From Amphibalanus amphitrite (Eukaryota; Arthropoda; Thecostraca; Balanomorpha; Balanidae), in contig NW_024881563.1 in assembly GCF_019059575.1 (NCBI RefSeq), positions 248,001 to 312,000 on the forward strand: a stretch of 64,000 nt of DNA, given 5' to 3'. The first letter of the stretch is position 1, and every line of letters begins with the position of its first letter. The notes under the pieces were generated by a model. The model had not been told where the DNA came from and did not search any database. It saw nothing but the letters and a program-made list of their open reading frames with translations. A program made the translations under genes and the position numbers. This document shows, piece after piece, positions 9,220-22,572 of this stretch.

Positions 9220-11115
9220 CACTGTAAAAAAAGTTTAGCATTTGGGGTACTAACGGCTGCTATTCGTAGCACCTTTTAGCGTCAAAAGAACCCTACGACG
9301 TATTTACAAAGAAGCATGGTGCTAATACTGTGCTAATGATAGCTAACATTCCCATCAAATATTATAACTTTAGATCACCTATTCTTCTACTGAGCTTAAC
9401 GTCTACTTCTTCTATAGTACCCAGTCCATCAGTGAGTGCTCTTTCAAGCTGGATTTCTAATTAGAACCATTTTAAGTGTTTTAGAAGTTGGTAATGCTGA
9501 ATATGGTGCTTACGTTAGCATCACAATAGAACAGGACATGCTTACAGAGGAAACAAATTTGAAATTGGCGCCAAAGAAAGTAGCTAAGCCCTGCTTTACA
9601 AATCTCTGGGAGTCTTATCACCAGCCCTTTAGCACGTTTTGACGGCGCAGAGCGATATGCGCATGCGCGTGCCAGCTGTTTCCGGCCACGTGTTGCGCCA
9701 TTTTAGTGGAGTCCGTTGGTCGTGGTGGGAGTGTGTGCACGTGCTCCGGTATATGAAGTGAAATGAAGTGAAGTGAAGTGCTCCGGGCACATGCCACCGA
9801 GTGATAGCTCTGGAATGATAGCTTAAATCAGCTATTATCGGTGGAATCCGTCGTGCGTGGCATGGGAGTGCGTGCCCCTGCTCTGGGATGCATTGAGGTG
9901 GAGGGAAGTGCAGTGCAGCAGTGCAGTGAAGTGAAGTGAAGTGCTCCGGGGCCGGGTGGTACATGAGCATTTGCCACCGACACATGCCACCGACACCGAC
10001 GTTGATCGACTTTGGTGAGTCTGACACGCTGTATTTTTTGACATTATCTTATATTGTTTAAGTGCTTCTTATTCCGACTTTGGCAAATGGCGCTTCTTGG
10101 TCTGAAGGAAAGTTGTGTTGTTTGCGAAAATAGCTCTCAACAGAAACAAAATCTTGGAACTGATCCAGTTTTTTTTTTTGCTCCAGGCATGGGGCCTGGT
10201 CAGTTCTTCCGTCGACTACCACTTACAATGGAGGACAACTACGACAACAACACGGGGTCTCCGGTTCCGTCTATCACTAAACGCCGTCTGGTCGTGGATG
10301 AGGTCGAACTTATGGCCATGAACGGAACGTCGGTTCAACGACCCCCCCCCCCCCCGCCTCCCCCAGTCGATCTCGCGTTAATCGTCGGTCACTGCGAGTG
10401 TGCAGGTATATGAGCGACCTTTCGTTATTTCCCGTGCGTTTGTTTGTGTATATATTTACATTTGTTTTTCATGCAGATGATATGAAGTGTTAATAAATGT
10501 TCCATTATTATTTTTTAATTTTATAATGTGTTGGATGCTTGAAAGATGCACTTACACGGGAATATTGCAGAATGCAAAACACAATCATTGAGACTTGTAG
10601 TTATCACTTATCTAGGATATAACCTTTTTTGCACGTCTTTTCGGCCTTACACAATTTCCTTTTTGGTAATTGATTAGTCCTTTTTGCAGTAACTAGTGAA
10701 AGTATGTGCTGCTAAAGAAGCAGTTTTTGCGAACTTTTCATGCAGCAGCTTTAACTATTATAGTATAGATATTCTACTTTCAGCCCCAATGCTTTCGTTA
10801 GCATTATTCTACTTGTCGTGGGGTAACAATAGCGCTAAAACGGTTCATATGTGAGTACGGAAGGTACTAACTGCATGCTATTCTTAGCACCTTTTAAAGT
10901 TTAGCACCGCTAGGGTACTGAAAATTGGTCTAGCAGGTGTAGGGTACTACATTTAGTACACGGGTGCTAAACAAATATGGGTACTTATATTAGCACCTTG
11001 ATACTAAACTAGATCTCAGTTAAGTACGAATAAAATGCTTAGCTTAGCACCGCTAGGGTACTGAAAATTAGTCAATTGAAAAGTACCTCTATGGTGCTAA
11101 ACTTTTTTTACAGTG
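9220..11115. mobile_element. CACTG-ended TIR element, 1896 bp, TA-flanked
   Basis: Starts CACTGTAAAAAAAGTTTAGC and ends with its exact inverse; at least 21 bp of TIR are perfect. It is flanked on both sides by TA within a GGGTA array, giving an apparent TA target duplication. Sub-terminal copies of the motif GTACTAAC...GCTATTC.TAGCACCTTTTA occur in direct orientation near both ends (9249 and 10863), and TAGCACC/GGTGCTAA words are frequent near the right end. No transposase is visible. TA duplication suggests Tc1/mariner-type mobilisation, while CACTG ends recall CACTA or Chapaev; this is unresolved. It contains a possible spliced gene (9963-10493). Confidence 0.8.
9963..10493 (+). CDS. Predicted three-exon small gene inside the CACTG element (unknown)
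   Basis: Unrecognised protein of about 95 residues predicted by splicing. Exon 1 is 9963-10014 (ATG at 9963, another in-frame ATG at 9984), with donor G|GTGAGT. Exon 2 is 10187-10405, with an acceptor preceded by a run of ten or more T and CTCCAG, and donor CAG|GTATAT. Exon 3 is 10477-10493, with acceptor TTTTTCATGCAG, and reaches TAA after five codons with AATAAA at 10492. Introns are 172 and 71 bp and reading phase is kept across both. Exon 2 encodes an acidic and basic stretch, then eight prolines, then a Cys-containing end. It may be the first exons of a lost transposase, a captured host gene, or chance; RNA evidence is absent. Confidence 0.4.
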
Positions 11116-11364
11116 TAGGGTAGGGTAGGGTAGTGGTAAGGTAGGGTAGGGTAGGGTAGTGTAGTGTAGGGGTAGGATAGGGTAGGGTAGGGTATGGTAG
11201 GGTAGGGTAGGGTAGGGTATGGTAGGGTAGGGTAGTGTAGTGTAGGAGTAGGGTAGCTTAGGGTAGGGTAGGGTAGGGTAGGGTAGGGTATGGTAGGGTA
11301 GGGTAGGGTAGGGTAGTGTAGGGGTAGGGTAGGGTAGGGTAGGGTAGGGTAGGGTAGGGTAGGG
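11116..11364 (+). repeat. GGGTA array 2, right part
   Basis: Continuation of the pentamer array after the CACTG-ended insertion, with the same variant types (GTGTA, GGATA, GGTATGGTA). Confidence 0.93.
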
Positions 11365-11567
11365 TTGCGTTCAGTAACATCTTAACTTACAAAGGGCTCG
11401 AAGAACTCGCATGCATCACCATCATACTTTACAGTTCAATTAAAAGCAGTTACCCACTTCTACAAAAATCATACCAATAAAAATGCAAGTTTCTACACCC
11501 AAACTAATGCATCCGTTAATCATACATATCAAAACATACAGTTATCGCGTAAACCTGTACCTCTAGT
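11365..11567 (+). repeat. ~200-bp tail following GGGTA array, copy 2
   Basis: Near-identical to 5935-6136, starting after the last pentamers and ending CTGTACCTCTAGT. Together with copy 1 this shows that array and tail travel as one unit. Sequence diverges immediately after the CTCTAGT in both copies, marking an element boundary. Confidence 0.85.
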
Positions 11568-11652
11568 TGTTGATAAAAACAAAAACCCTGAAACCTTGTG
11601 ATCATGAAATTGTGATAATTTCGAAAGCTTAAGTCTTGAATAAACTCAATAT

Positions 11653-13181
<1,529 letters not shown>

Positions 13182-13223
<42 letters not shown>
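13182..13223. repeat. (TA)n microsatellite between two mariners
   Basis: About 20 TA units, the remainder of the tract that begins at 11779. Confidence 0.95.
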
Positions 13224-13226
<3 letters not shown>

Positions 13227-13811
13227 GGTGTTGCAGATAAATCCGACACTTGACAGGCAAAATACGAAATCGGCAATGAAAGCATGAATATTGCACACAC
13301 AGGCCTGTCATTTTATTCAGCACCAGTTCGAGTCATATGCTGCACTTCTACTCGATGTAACCGCCGTCGGCGGCGACGACCATCTCAAGCCGAGGGCGAA
13401 ATGATTCGCACGCCTTGGCGTCCGTGCCCTTGTCTACGGCGGCGAACTCTGCCGCGATGGCGGCCTTGAGAGAGTCGACGGTATTGTGTGCGTGCTTGTT
13501 GGTCTTGGCCTCGATCACGCCCCAGAAGAAATAATCGAGGGGGTTGCAGTCAGGTGAGGAGGGCGGCCACAAGTCCGGCGACCAGTGGTGAGGGACGTTG
13601 TTGAGCAGCCACGCCTGCGTCGTCCTGGCCTTGTGCGCCGGGGCGGAGTCTTGCTGGAAGACGTGGGGGCGTCCGTTGGCGATCCTGTGTTTGTGTTTTT
13701 GGGGAGGCAATTGATCATAGAGATGTAACATACTGCCCAACTTTTCATCGTGAGCATAGCACTCGAATAAACACGTTTTTTCCAAGTGTCGGATTTACCT
13801 GCAACACCCTG
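13224..13811 (-). mobile_element. Second mariner-like element, internally deleted (588 bp)
   Basis: Inverted ends CAGGGTGTTGCAGATAAATC and matching inverse, roughly 29 bp and imperfect, flanked by TA at 13222-13223 and 13812-13813. Shorter than a full mariner (~1.3 kb); only the catalytic C-terminal half of the transposase remains, on the minus strand. It sits exactly at the edge of the (TA)n tract and replaces about 20 bp that other copies of this locus have between (TA)n and the palindrome cluster. Confidence 0.85.
13348..13785 (-). pseudogene. C-terminal fragment of DD37D mariner transposase
   Basis: Open frame of 145 codons without an ATG, beginning just inside the TIR. It contains QQDSAPAHKA (second Asp) and WPPSSPDCNPLDYFFW (third Asp) with 37 residues between them, the same spacing as the neighbouring mariner although the proteins are clearly different families. 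The DNA-binding N-terminal half and the first catalytic Asp are missing, so it cannot be active alone. Confidence 0.85.
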
Positions 13812-13814
13812 TAT

Positions 13815-13925
13815 CAGTCATTTTGTAAAATGCCTACGCATTTTGCAAAATGCCTGATTTTCCAGGCTTTTTGCAAAAAGCCTAGGCATTTTACAAAATA
13901 CCTAGCCATTTTACAAAATGACTGA
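13815..13925. repeat. Palindrome cluster (GCATTTTGCAAAATGC family)
   Basis: Several adjoining dyads: CATTTTGTAAAATG, GCATTTTGCAAAATGC, AGGCTTTTTGCAAAAAGCCT (perfect) and imperfect ones. Same cluster type at 16690-16817, 21083-21193, 23957-24086, 38790-38862, 39826-39985, 40041-40195, 44399-44441 and 50123-50160. Each could fold as a hairpin or cruciform. It contains no coding sequence; its ORFs are shadows. Confidence 0.85.
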
Positions 13926-14106
13926 GCAGCGTGTTGTAGATACGAGTACCTAATTATATAGGTTTTGGTAGCGTGTAGGTGGACCGAGGAGTCCAGCATT
14001 ATGACCAGAGGAGTCCAGCAGTGGGAAGTCCATACCTACCTCTATTTTGAGAAGTGCAGGCCCGCGACATTTCCAATCCCCACGTCAGCGACGCTGCTGG
14101 ATTTAA

Positions 14107-15303
14107 CCCGCGCCCCACTGGGGGGGGGGGGCTATTCATAGCCCCCTCCCGTTTTTCTGCAATAACTTCCAAACCACTTGACGTATCGACGCCAAACTTT
14201 CAGTACCTTCGGCTGCATCAATTTGACACCTTGTGTCAAAATTTGAACTTCGTAGCTACCATAGGTCGGCCGGAAATGACGTCAGAGTGACGTCATGTTC
14301 GGCCGATTTCGACGCAAAACATTGAACCATGGCAATCGCTCCCAAGAGCTCAGTTTTTAAGCTAGATCCAATTTCTTTGCACGAAAGGACTTAGAATTGG
14401 ACTTAGAAGCGCTATCAAACTGCTATCTCGGATTTTCAAAATTTTGAAAATTTCGAAAATTTTATAAAATAATATTCAAAATTTATATTTTTACATTTTT
14501 TCAAAAAGTTTTTGACTTTTCGAAAAAAAAAAAACGGAATATATGTGACAGAACGCATGCTTATGACTAGCTCTAGCCAGTTTTAGCGAAATATCTTCAA
14601 AAATGGCCAAGTTATACGCATTATTGCAAAAAAAATTCACAATTAGGTATTAATTTTTCAAATCAATTTTTCAGTACGTTTTTGACATCGTACACCAATA
14701 TAAATAGCATCATCGTGTTCCTGAGCTCAAACTGCATCCAATATACACCTTTTTTGTTGAAAAATGTAAACTTCAAAATTTGACCTTTTTTGACCTGAAA
14801 GTGACCTGACCTAAGCTAAATTCGACTCAAAATGGCCTCGAATGACACAGACGACATCAAATTCGAAATTTATGGCCTAAATGGACCAAAAAACATGTGT
14901 TACGTGACCGACGCATGATATAATATTTTGGTGACCTGTGATGACCTGACCCTGACCTGAAAATCAAAGTACAAGTTTGGTACCCTCAAGGCATCTAGAG
15001 CATCTGTCCACGAGTGTGTAAACCAAAAATGAGCCTGATCTGACTTGTAAGACGGCGGCCAGAGCCCAAAATGTGAACAAGCCGAAATGCTAATAACTTT
15101 TACTTTGACCTGACCTGTGACGTTATCGGTGACCTCGAGGTCAATGAAATTAGCTTTCGCTCGACAGTTTTTCCAGGGCTATCAGACGCCGTTTGAATTT
15201 TGACGATCGGCCCAGTAGTTTCAGAGCTAGGAGGGGGGGGCTATGTAAAGCCCCCCCCCCCCCCAGTAGGGCGTGTTATACGCAGACCCCAGTGGGGCGC
15301 GGG
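14107..15303. mobile_element. TTAA-flanked MITE with G-hairpin ends (copy 1)
   Basis: Ends TTAA|CCCGCGCCCCACTGGGG and CCCCAGTGGGGCGCGGG|TTAA, a perfect inverted end with TTAA on both sides (14103-14106 and 15304-15307), as in piggyBac-type insertion. Just inside each end lies a hairpin of G-run/C-run, GGGGCTATTCATAGCCCC at the left and GGGGCTATGTAAAGCCCC at the right. No transposase. The interior has AT-rich hairpins near 14440 and many TGACCT/AGGTCA words (for example 14781-14812). TTAA specificity is established for piggyBac and some Kolobok elements; assignment to piggyBac is inferred. Confidence 0.8.
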
Positions 15304-15456
15304 TTAAAATGATCGATCTGGAGCGTCAACAAACGACTGGCCCTATGCCGGCCTGTATCTGTAAAACTATTAGAGGTCGCGAGGATTCGATCCCACACAC
15401 TTAGGCGTTAGTGTCTTCTGAAACCAACGCTCTCGTCCTACGTCCTACGTCGTTAA

Positions 15457-15750
15457 CCTTCTCAGGTTAACGACGATCTCTACACGATTGGCACCCGACA
15501 CGGGCGCCTTGCTGGCCAGTACACCCGCAACCAGCTGGACGTCTGCCGCGGTCAGCATCTCCGGCGTGTCGATGTCCCCGACGGCACAGTCAGCGTGCGA
15601 CAGGCCGCGCGTCTCGCGTCAGGGGGCACCGGCCAGGGATTTTTGAAGTGCTCATGCAGGAAGATGTGCACAGCACGCTGTACGTGCAGGAAGCATGGCC
15701 TAACGTGCAGCAGCCGGTGCCATCGCAGTACGCACTGCAATAATAAATAG
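15457..15750 (+). pseudogene. C-terminal fragment of KRBA2/Ginger-like integrase with Cys-rich tail
   Basis: The frame opens after TAA at 15454 and runs to TAG at 15748-15750, with AATAAA at 15741. It encodes TIGTRHGRLAGQYTRNQLD, then SGGTGQGFLKCSCRK and the Cys-rich tail CTARCTCRKHGLTCSSRCH. The pattern G-F-x-K-C-x-C ... R-C-x-C-x-K-x-G-L-x-C-x3-C-H is one I know from the C-termini of KRAB-A-domain-containing-2-like and Ginger-type integrase proteins of invertebrates. No integrase core lies upstream. The inverted arm at 38.8-39.9 kb lacks this insert (~430 bp), so it was added to one arm only. Repeated at 22726-23019. Confidence 0.55.
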
Positions 15751-16689
15751 AACTGACAGCAACGATGTTTCTTAAAATGTGAGGATGAGAGAGAAGGAGT
15801 GGGAAATTATAATTAAATTCGAACGTGTTTTTAATGTCCAAATACATAATGCAGTTTTGTCCGTAATGGCACAATCAAACAAAGACTACACTCATTCGTT
15901 TACATGTAATTGTACATCAACCGGGCCTGCCTATTGACTAGGGCCGGTCTCCGGCTGGTTTTGTTAGGTCTAGTTTCAGGCAGAACATGAACGGCGTTGA
16001 TGTAGGTACTTGGGAGTTTTTACAGCGTTAACTAAACAATGATTTATGCTACAGCCGAGTCTGCAACTCAACCTGGTCGTTACTCAGCATTGTCGTCATC
16101 ACAGACCTTCAAATCGATCAGCTACAGGCTGAACAGTGAGTGAACACGTACAGCCCACCGCTAAAGTAATGTAGGGTTTTACCAATCTCAACGGTTGGCT
16201 TTGACTGGCGATTGTTTAATGCGGAGTGATCGAAAAGAAGATGTCAATAGCTAATGTTGCAGCTGCGAGGGTGACGATACATATAAGCTACATTCAAAGT
16301 TTCATTGTAGTCTGGCTAATCGTTCCTAGGCTTCAGAAGCAGAACATACCCATGACTGAAACCCCACATTACTTCTGCTGTGGACTGTACCTATAAGGTA
16401 TAGGAAGACGTCCAAAAACTGTTGGCCATAGTATCTGTAGTGGGATCTACGTTCCATGCTGAGGCCTCTTGCACCAAACTACCTAGCTAGGTAAAATCGA
16501 AAAACCGGTTTCAGAATAAGCTAATCTAACGGTGGTAAATTTGCTTGCAATAGCCCAATACATAATCCTACAAGTGCTTGCAAAATTTTGCATGCAAATT
16601 GTTACATTGGAGACTTGGACTGGGTATACGATGCAAAATAATCCAAGCATTGGTGCAAGAGGATTTTGGTGCAAGAGGCCTCTGGTCAG
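15751..16689. other. Non-coding arm A of the PLE-bearing palindrome
   Basis: No gene seen. Most of this stretch reappears in inverted orientation at 38866-39420 (for example the words around ACGTAGATCCCACTACAGATAC and CATTGTCGTCATCACAGA) and in direct repeat at 23020-23956. It is thus an arm of a large interrupted palindrome. Confidence 0.6.
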
Positions 16690-16833
16690 GCATTTTGCAA
16701 AATGCCTAGTCATTTTGTAAAATGGCTAGCCATTTTGAAAAAAGCCTGGTTGCGTTCAGTCATTTTTCAAACAGCCGTCTTTTTGTAAAATGCCTAGGCA
16801 TTTTACAAAATGACTGATTTTCTAAAGTGCCTG

Positions 16834-16837
<4 letters not shown>
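16690..16837. repeat. Palindrome cluster adjoining (TA)n, left side of PLE pair
   Basis: Contains GGCATTTTGCAAAATGCC, GCCATTTTGAAAAAAGCC-type and GCCTAGGCATTTTACAAAATG units, ending with AGTGCCTGCAACA directly before (TA)n. The inverse, TGTTGCAGGCACT, stands on the far side of each (TA)n tract (21061 and 38766), so the (TA)n lies at a centre of symmetry. Confidence 0.8.

Positions 16838-16915
<78 letters not shown>
16838..16915. repeat. (TA)n microsatellite at PLE 3' junction
   Basis: About 39 TA units joining the palindromic arm on the left to the PLE N-terminal fragment on the right. Confidence 0.96.
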
Positions 16916-16919
<4 letters not shown>

Positions 16920-17069
16920 ATATTTCGGCAGGATATCTTCTTGAATACAAGTTTTATTAAAAATAACCGCGTTTTTTGCCTTTTCACGTTTCTTTTGAAG
17001 CTTTTCTATCGTTCTTATGGGTGTTTTTTGCTCAGACGTCAGATCAAAGATAAGATTACCAAGTGACAT
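16916..17069 (-). pseudogene. Penelope-like element N-terminus (tandem 5' fragment)
   Basis: ATG at 17069 reading leftwards: MSLGNLIFDLTSEQ, a basic helix with KLQKKREKAKNA, FNKTCI and EDILPKYTN, after which the frame enters (TA)n. PLEs are often found as tandem units in which a partial copy flanks a fuller one (pseudo-LTR arrangement). Here this is the start of the ORF lying downstream of the main ORF (17307-19193) in the same orientation, separated by 237 bp of non-coding sequence, as expected for a read-through tandem. The last codons diverge into the microsatellite, so it ends by junction and not by a stop. Confidence 0.75.
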
Positions 17070-17306
17070 TTATATGCATAATTCGACGTTTCAAATAGAC
17101 ACCGCTATCCATTTTCAAGATAACATGGTTCGCTCGATGCTACGTTTGCAAGCTTCGGTTTGCAATACATAAATGACAATAATAAAATGCAAGTTTGCGC
17201 GAGCCTAATTTCCTAAATATCTTACATCATACAAACATTCAATCGACGACAATCACATAAATCGCACCGCTGCGGCACAGTAAGTTGTCTGCTCTAACCC
17301 ATGTTC

Positions 17307-19193
17307 TCATGCTGCTACACTTCCCCAGAGTAAAAGATTGGAATACTGTTGGACCTGTTTGTTAAGCGTTGGTCGCTTTTCATGTATGTGTAGTGCTTCT
17401 AACACTGCTAATTTTCGCTTATCGTGACATGATGTGATGATGGTGGTGTTCTCTGTCAGGTGTTGTCTTGTAAGTGCTGAGCCGTGTTTCTCATGCATGT
17501 GTTCTTTTGGTGCTCCATCTCTTAAATGCATAGTGAGTCTTCTAGAGAGCGAAGTTGTAGTGACACCAATATAGGTTTCTTTACGAAGCCTGCAATCTTC
17601 GTGAGGACATGTGAATTGATACACTACATTGGTGCACTTCAACTTATCTCTGCTAGAGTTGATGTTGTTTTTCATGACAAGGCTACGTGTTTTCATGTTT
17701 TGGTAAAAGATGACCAGTTGTAGTTTTTGGTTGTCTTGTACACACTTAACATTTTTCTTTACAATGTGCTTAATGACTGTTTCGTCAACCTTGTGGGACG
17801 TATTCATGAAGTTTCGATAAAACAATGTAAGATGCGTCTCTGACTGTGCGCCAGCACCCACTGCGTCACTACGATCCATGTGTTTTTCCAGTTGCGCCTT
17901 GATCTCAGCATCTACTGCCCTATTTGAATAGCCGTTGTTGACTAAGACTTGTTTGACTCTTGTGAATTCAGAGTGCATCAGGTCATAGGTAGATGAAACC
18001 TTAATAGCCCTCCTTACAAATGCTTTGATGACACTCTTTTTATACTTATCAGGGCACTCGCTTTTAGCACTCATGACCTGACCTGTGTTTGTAGGCTTGC
18101 GAAAAACACTTGTTGTGAACTTATTTTCCTCCACAGTAACGCTAACGTCTAAAAAGGCTAACGTTTTGTCGATACTTTTCTCAAAAGTGTACCGGAGTAC
18201 AGAGTTCGCTTCAAGACCTGCTATTACTCTTTGTAAATGCTCATCGTCCTGTACCTCTACAAAAATATCATCAACGTATCTGCAGTACGTTGTTGGGACC
18301 GGACAAACTTCGCTCAGTGTTTTGTTTTCAACAAAGCACATGTAAAAATTCGCAAAGAGAGGCCCCAGGGGTGAACCCATTGCCACACCCTCTTTTTGGA
18401 CATATAATTTTCCATCGGGACCACTTAATGGGCATTCAGTAGTGCACGCACGGAGAAGTTTTTCGAGAATCTTTTTGGGCAGTTTCAGCGGGGGTAGACC
18501 AGTGCTGCGCTTGTCGTACACCTCATCAAGAATGATTTTGATGGTGTCCTCTACGGGAACGTTGGTAAAGAGACTCTCTACGTCGATCGAAGCTATGTTT
18601 CCCTGTGGCTTTTTGGCACGCAAGATGTCTAGAAACTCTTCAACAGATTCAATGGAATGTTGTGCGGGTATGTATGGCTTCAAAAGAGTGTTAAGTCGCT
18701 TGGATAATCCATATGTTGGTGTGTGAATCTGCGAAATGATTGGCCTAAGTGGTTTGCCTGGCTTATGTACTTTAACATTGCCATATGCATAGCCTGGTGA
18801 GTACTCACCGGATATTTTGACAAAATGCACACCGCCATTCACCGCATTAGCACTGTCAATGATACGGTTCACCTTAGCTTTCAGTGCGTCGGTGGGGTCC
18901 TTTTTGATAGGTTTGAATTTTGTTTCATCGCCAATAGTTTCTTGCATCTTTTGAAGGTAGTCATTCCGGTCAAGGATAACGAACACTGAAGACTTGTCCG
19001 CTCTTCGGATGATGATTCTTTCATCTTCCCTGAGCTGCTTTGCTGCTTCACGTAGTTCCTTTGTCAATATCTTGCTTTTAGAGTTGCCGCGCAGTTTTGC
19101 ACCTTCTCCGATGAGCTCATTCCGGAGGCTGGGGTTAACTTGCACTTTCTTTTCTTTTTCAAGCCTAAGAATATCTTGGTAAAGTAGCTCTAA
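17307..19193 (-). CDS. Penelope-like retroelement RT-GIY-YIG protein, 5'-truncated (unit 1)
   Basis: Reverse transcriptase of the Penelope-like clade with a C-terminal GIY-YIG nuclease; nicks target DNA and copies its RNA there. The frame is open for 628 codons with no ATG at its 5' end, because the normal N-terminus has been lost at the head-to-head junction (19195). RT motifs: [55 protein letters not shown] and catalytic YVDD (~residue 304). GIY-YIG part near residues 525-625: VVYQFTCP, YIGVTTTSLSRRL, VLEALHIHEKRPTLNKQ. There is no internal stop. The first ATG candidates are internal; the GTG at 19145 is not a likely start. Confidence 0.9.
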   Translation of the reverse strand, partial: LELLYQDILRLEKEKKVQVNPSLRNELIGEGAKLRGNSKSKILTKELREAAKQLREDERIIIRRADKSSVFVILDRNDYLQKMQETIGDETKFKPIKKDPTDALKAKVNRIIDSANAVNGGVHFVKISGEYSPGYAYGNVKVHKPGKPLRPIISQIHTPTYGLSKRLNTLLKPYIPAQHSIESVEEFLDILRAKKPQGNIASIDVESLFTNVPVEDTIKIILDEVYDKRSTGLPPLKLPKKILEKLLRACTTECPLSGPDGKLYVQKEGVAMGSPLGPLFANFYMCFVENKTLSEVCPVPTTYCRYVDDIFVEVQDDEHLQRVIAGLEANSVLRYTFEKSIDKTLAFLDVSVTVEENKFTTSVFRKPTNTGQVMSAKSECPDKYKKSVIKAFVRRAIKVSSTYDLMHSEFTRVKQVLVNNGYSNRAVDAEIKAQLEKHMDRSDAVGAGAQSETHLTLFYRNFMNTSHKVDETVIKHIVKKNVKCVQDNQKLQLVIFYQNMKTRSLVMKNNINSSRDKLKCTNVVYQFTCPHEDCRLRKETYIGVTTTSLSRRLTMHLRDGAPKEHMHEKHGSALTRQHLTENTTIITSCHDKRKLAVLEALHIHEKRPTLNKQVQQYSNLLLWGSVAA

Positions 19194-19195
19194 TT

Positions 19196-19209
19196 CTACC
19201 TTCTTTTTT
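19196..19209. other. Head-to-head junction between two PLE copies
   Basis: A 14-bp spacer (CTACCTTCTTTTTT) is the only sequence between two inverted arms that begin AATTAGAGCTACTTTACC and are nearly identical for at least 1.45 kb in unit 1. The same junction is at 26468-26481 in unit 2. Arms differ at one site I checked (Val versus Ile codon) that is shared between units. Confidence 0.9.
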
Positions 19210-19211
19210 AA

Positions 19212-21065
<1,854 letters not shown>

Positions 21066-21374
21066 CAGGCACTTTAGAAAATCAGTCATTTTGTAAAATG
21101 CCTACGCATTTTGCAAAATGCCTGATTTTCCAGGCTTTTTGCAAAAAGCCTAGGCATTTTACAAAATACCTAGCCATTTTACAAAATGACTGAGCAGCGT
21201 GTTGTAGATACGAGTACCTAATTATATAGGTTTTGGTAGCGTGTAGGTGGACCGAGGAGTCCAGCATTATGACCAGAGGAGTCCAGCAGTGGGAAGTCCA
21301 TACCTACCTCTATTTTGAGAAGTGCAGGCCCGCGACATTTCCAATCCCCACGTCAGCGACGCTGCTGGATTTAA

Positions 21375-22572
21375 CCCGCGCCCCACTGGGGGGGGGGGCT
21401 ATTCATAGCCCCCTCCCGTTTTTCTGCAATAACTTCCAAACCACTTGACGTATCGACGCCAAACTTTCAGTACCTTCGGCTGCATCAATTTGACACCTTG
21501 TGTCAAAATTTGAACTTCGTAGCTACCATAGGTCGGCCGGAAATGACGTCAGAGTGACGTCATGTTCGGCCGATTTCGACGCAAAACATTGAACCATGGC
21601 AATCGCTCCCAAGAGCTCAGTTTTTAAGCTAGATCCAATTTCTTTGCACGAAAGGACTTAGAATTGGACTTAGAAGCGCTATCAAACTGCTATCTCGGAT
21701 TTTCAAAATTTTGAAAATTTCGAAAATTTTATAAAATAATATTCAAAATTTATATTTTTACATTTTTTCAAAAAGTTTTTGACTTTTCGAAAAAAAAAAA
21801 CGGAATATATGTGACAGAACGCATGCTTATGACTAGCTCTAGCCAGTTTTAGCGAAATATCTTCAAAAATGGCCAAGTTATACGCATTATTGCAAAAAAA
21901 TTCACAATTAGGTATTAATTTTTCAAATCAATTTTTCAGTACGTTTTTGACATCGTACACCAATATAAATAGCATCATCGTGTTCCTGAGCTCAAACTGC
22001 ATCCAATATACACCTTTTTTGTTGAAAAATGTAAACTTCAAAATTTGACCTTTTTTGACCTGAAAGTGACCTGACCTAAGCTAAATTCGACTCAAAATGG
22101 CCTCGAATGACACAGACGACATCAAATTCGAAATTTATGGCCTAAATGGACCAAAAAACATGTGTTACGTGACCGACGCATGATATAATATTTTGGTGAC
22201 CTGTGATGACCTGACCCTGACCTGAAAATCAAAGTACAAGTTTGGTACCCTCAAGGCATCTAGAGCATCTGTCCACGAGTGTGTAAACCAAAAATGAGCC
22301 TGATCTGACTTGTAAGACGGCGGCCAGAGCCCAAAATGTGAACAAGCCGAAATGCTAATAACTTTTACTTTGACCTGACCTGTGACGTTATCGGTGACCT
22401 CGAGGTCAATGAAATTAGCTTTCGCTCGACAGTTTTTCCAGGGCTATCAGACGCCGTTTGAATTTTGACGATCGGCCCAGTAGTTTCAGAGCTAGGAGGG
22501 GGGGGCTATGTAAAGCCCCCCCCCCCCCCCCCCAGTAGGGCGTGTTATACGCAGACCCCAGTGGGGCGCGGG
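21375..22572. mobile_element. TTAA-flanked MITE with G-hairpin ends (copy 2)
   Basis: Duplicate of 14107-15303 carried within unit 2; TTAA at 21371-21374 and 22573-22576. Differs from copy 1 mainly in lengths of G, C and A runs. Confidence 0.8.

Noticed and set aside
5547..9272. Long minus-strand ORFs of Tyr-Pro-Thr-Leu repeats
   Set aside because: They are translations of the GGGTA pentamer, which is open in all frames; no start context or homology.
13815..13925. CRISPR-like array reading of the regularly spaced palindromes
   Set aside because: Units adjoin without unique spacers, vary in sequence, and lie in eukaryotic DNA.
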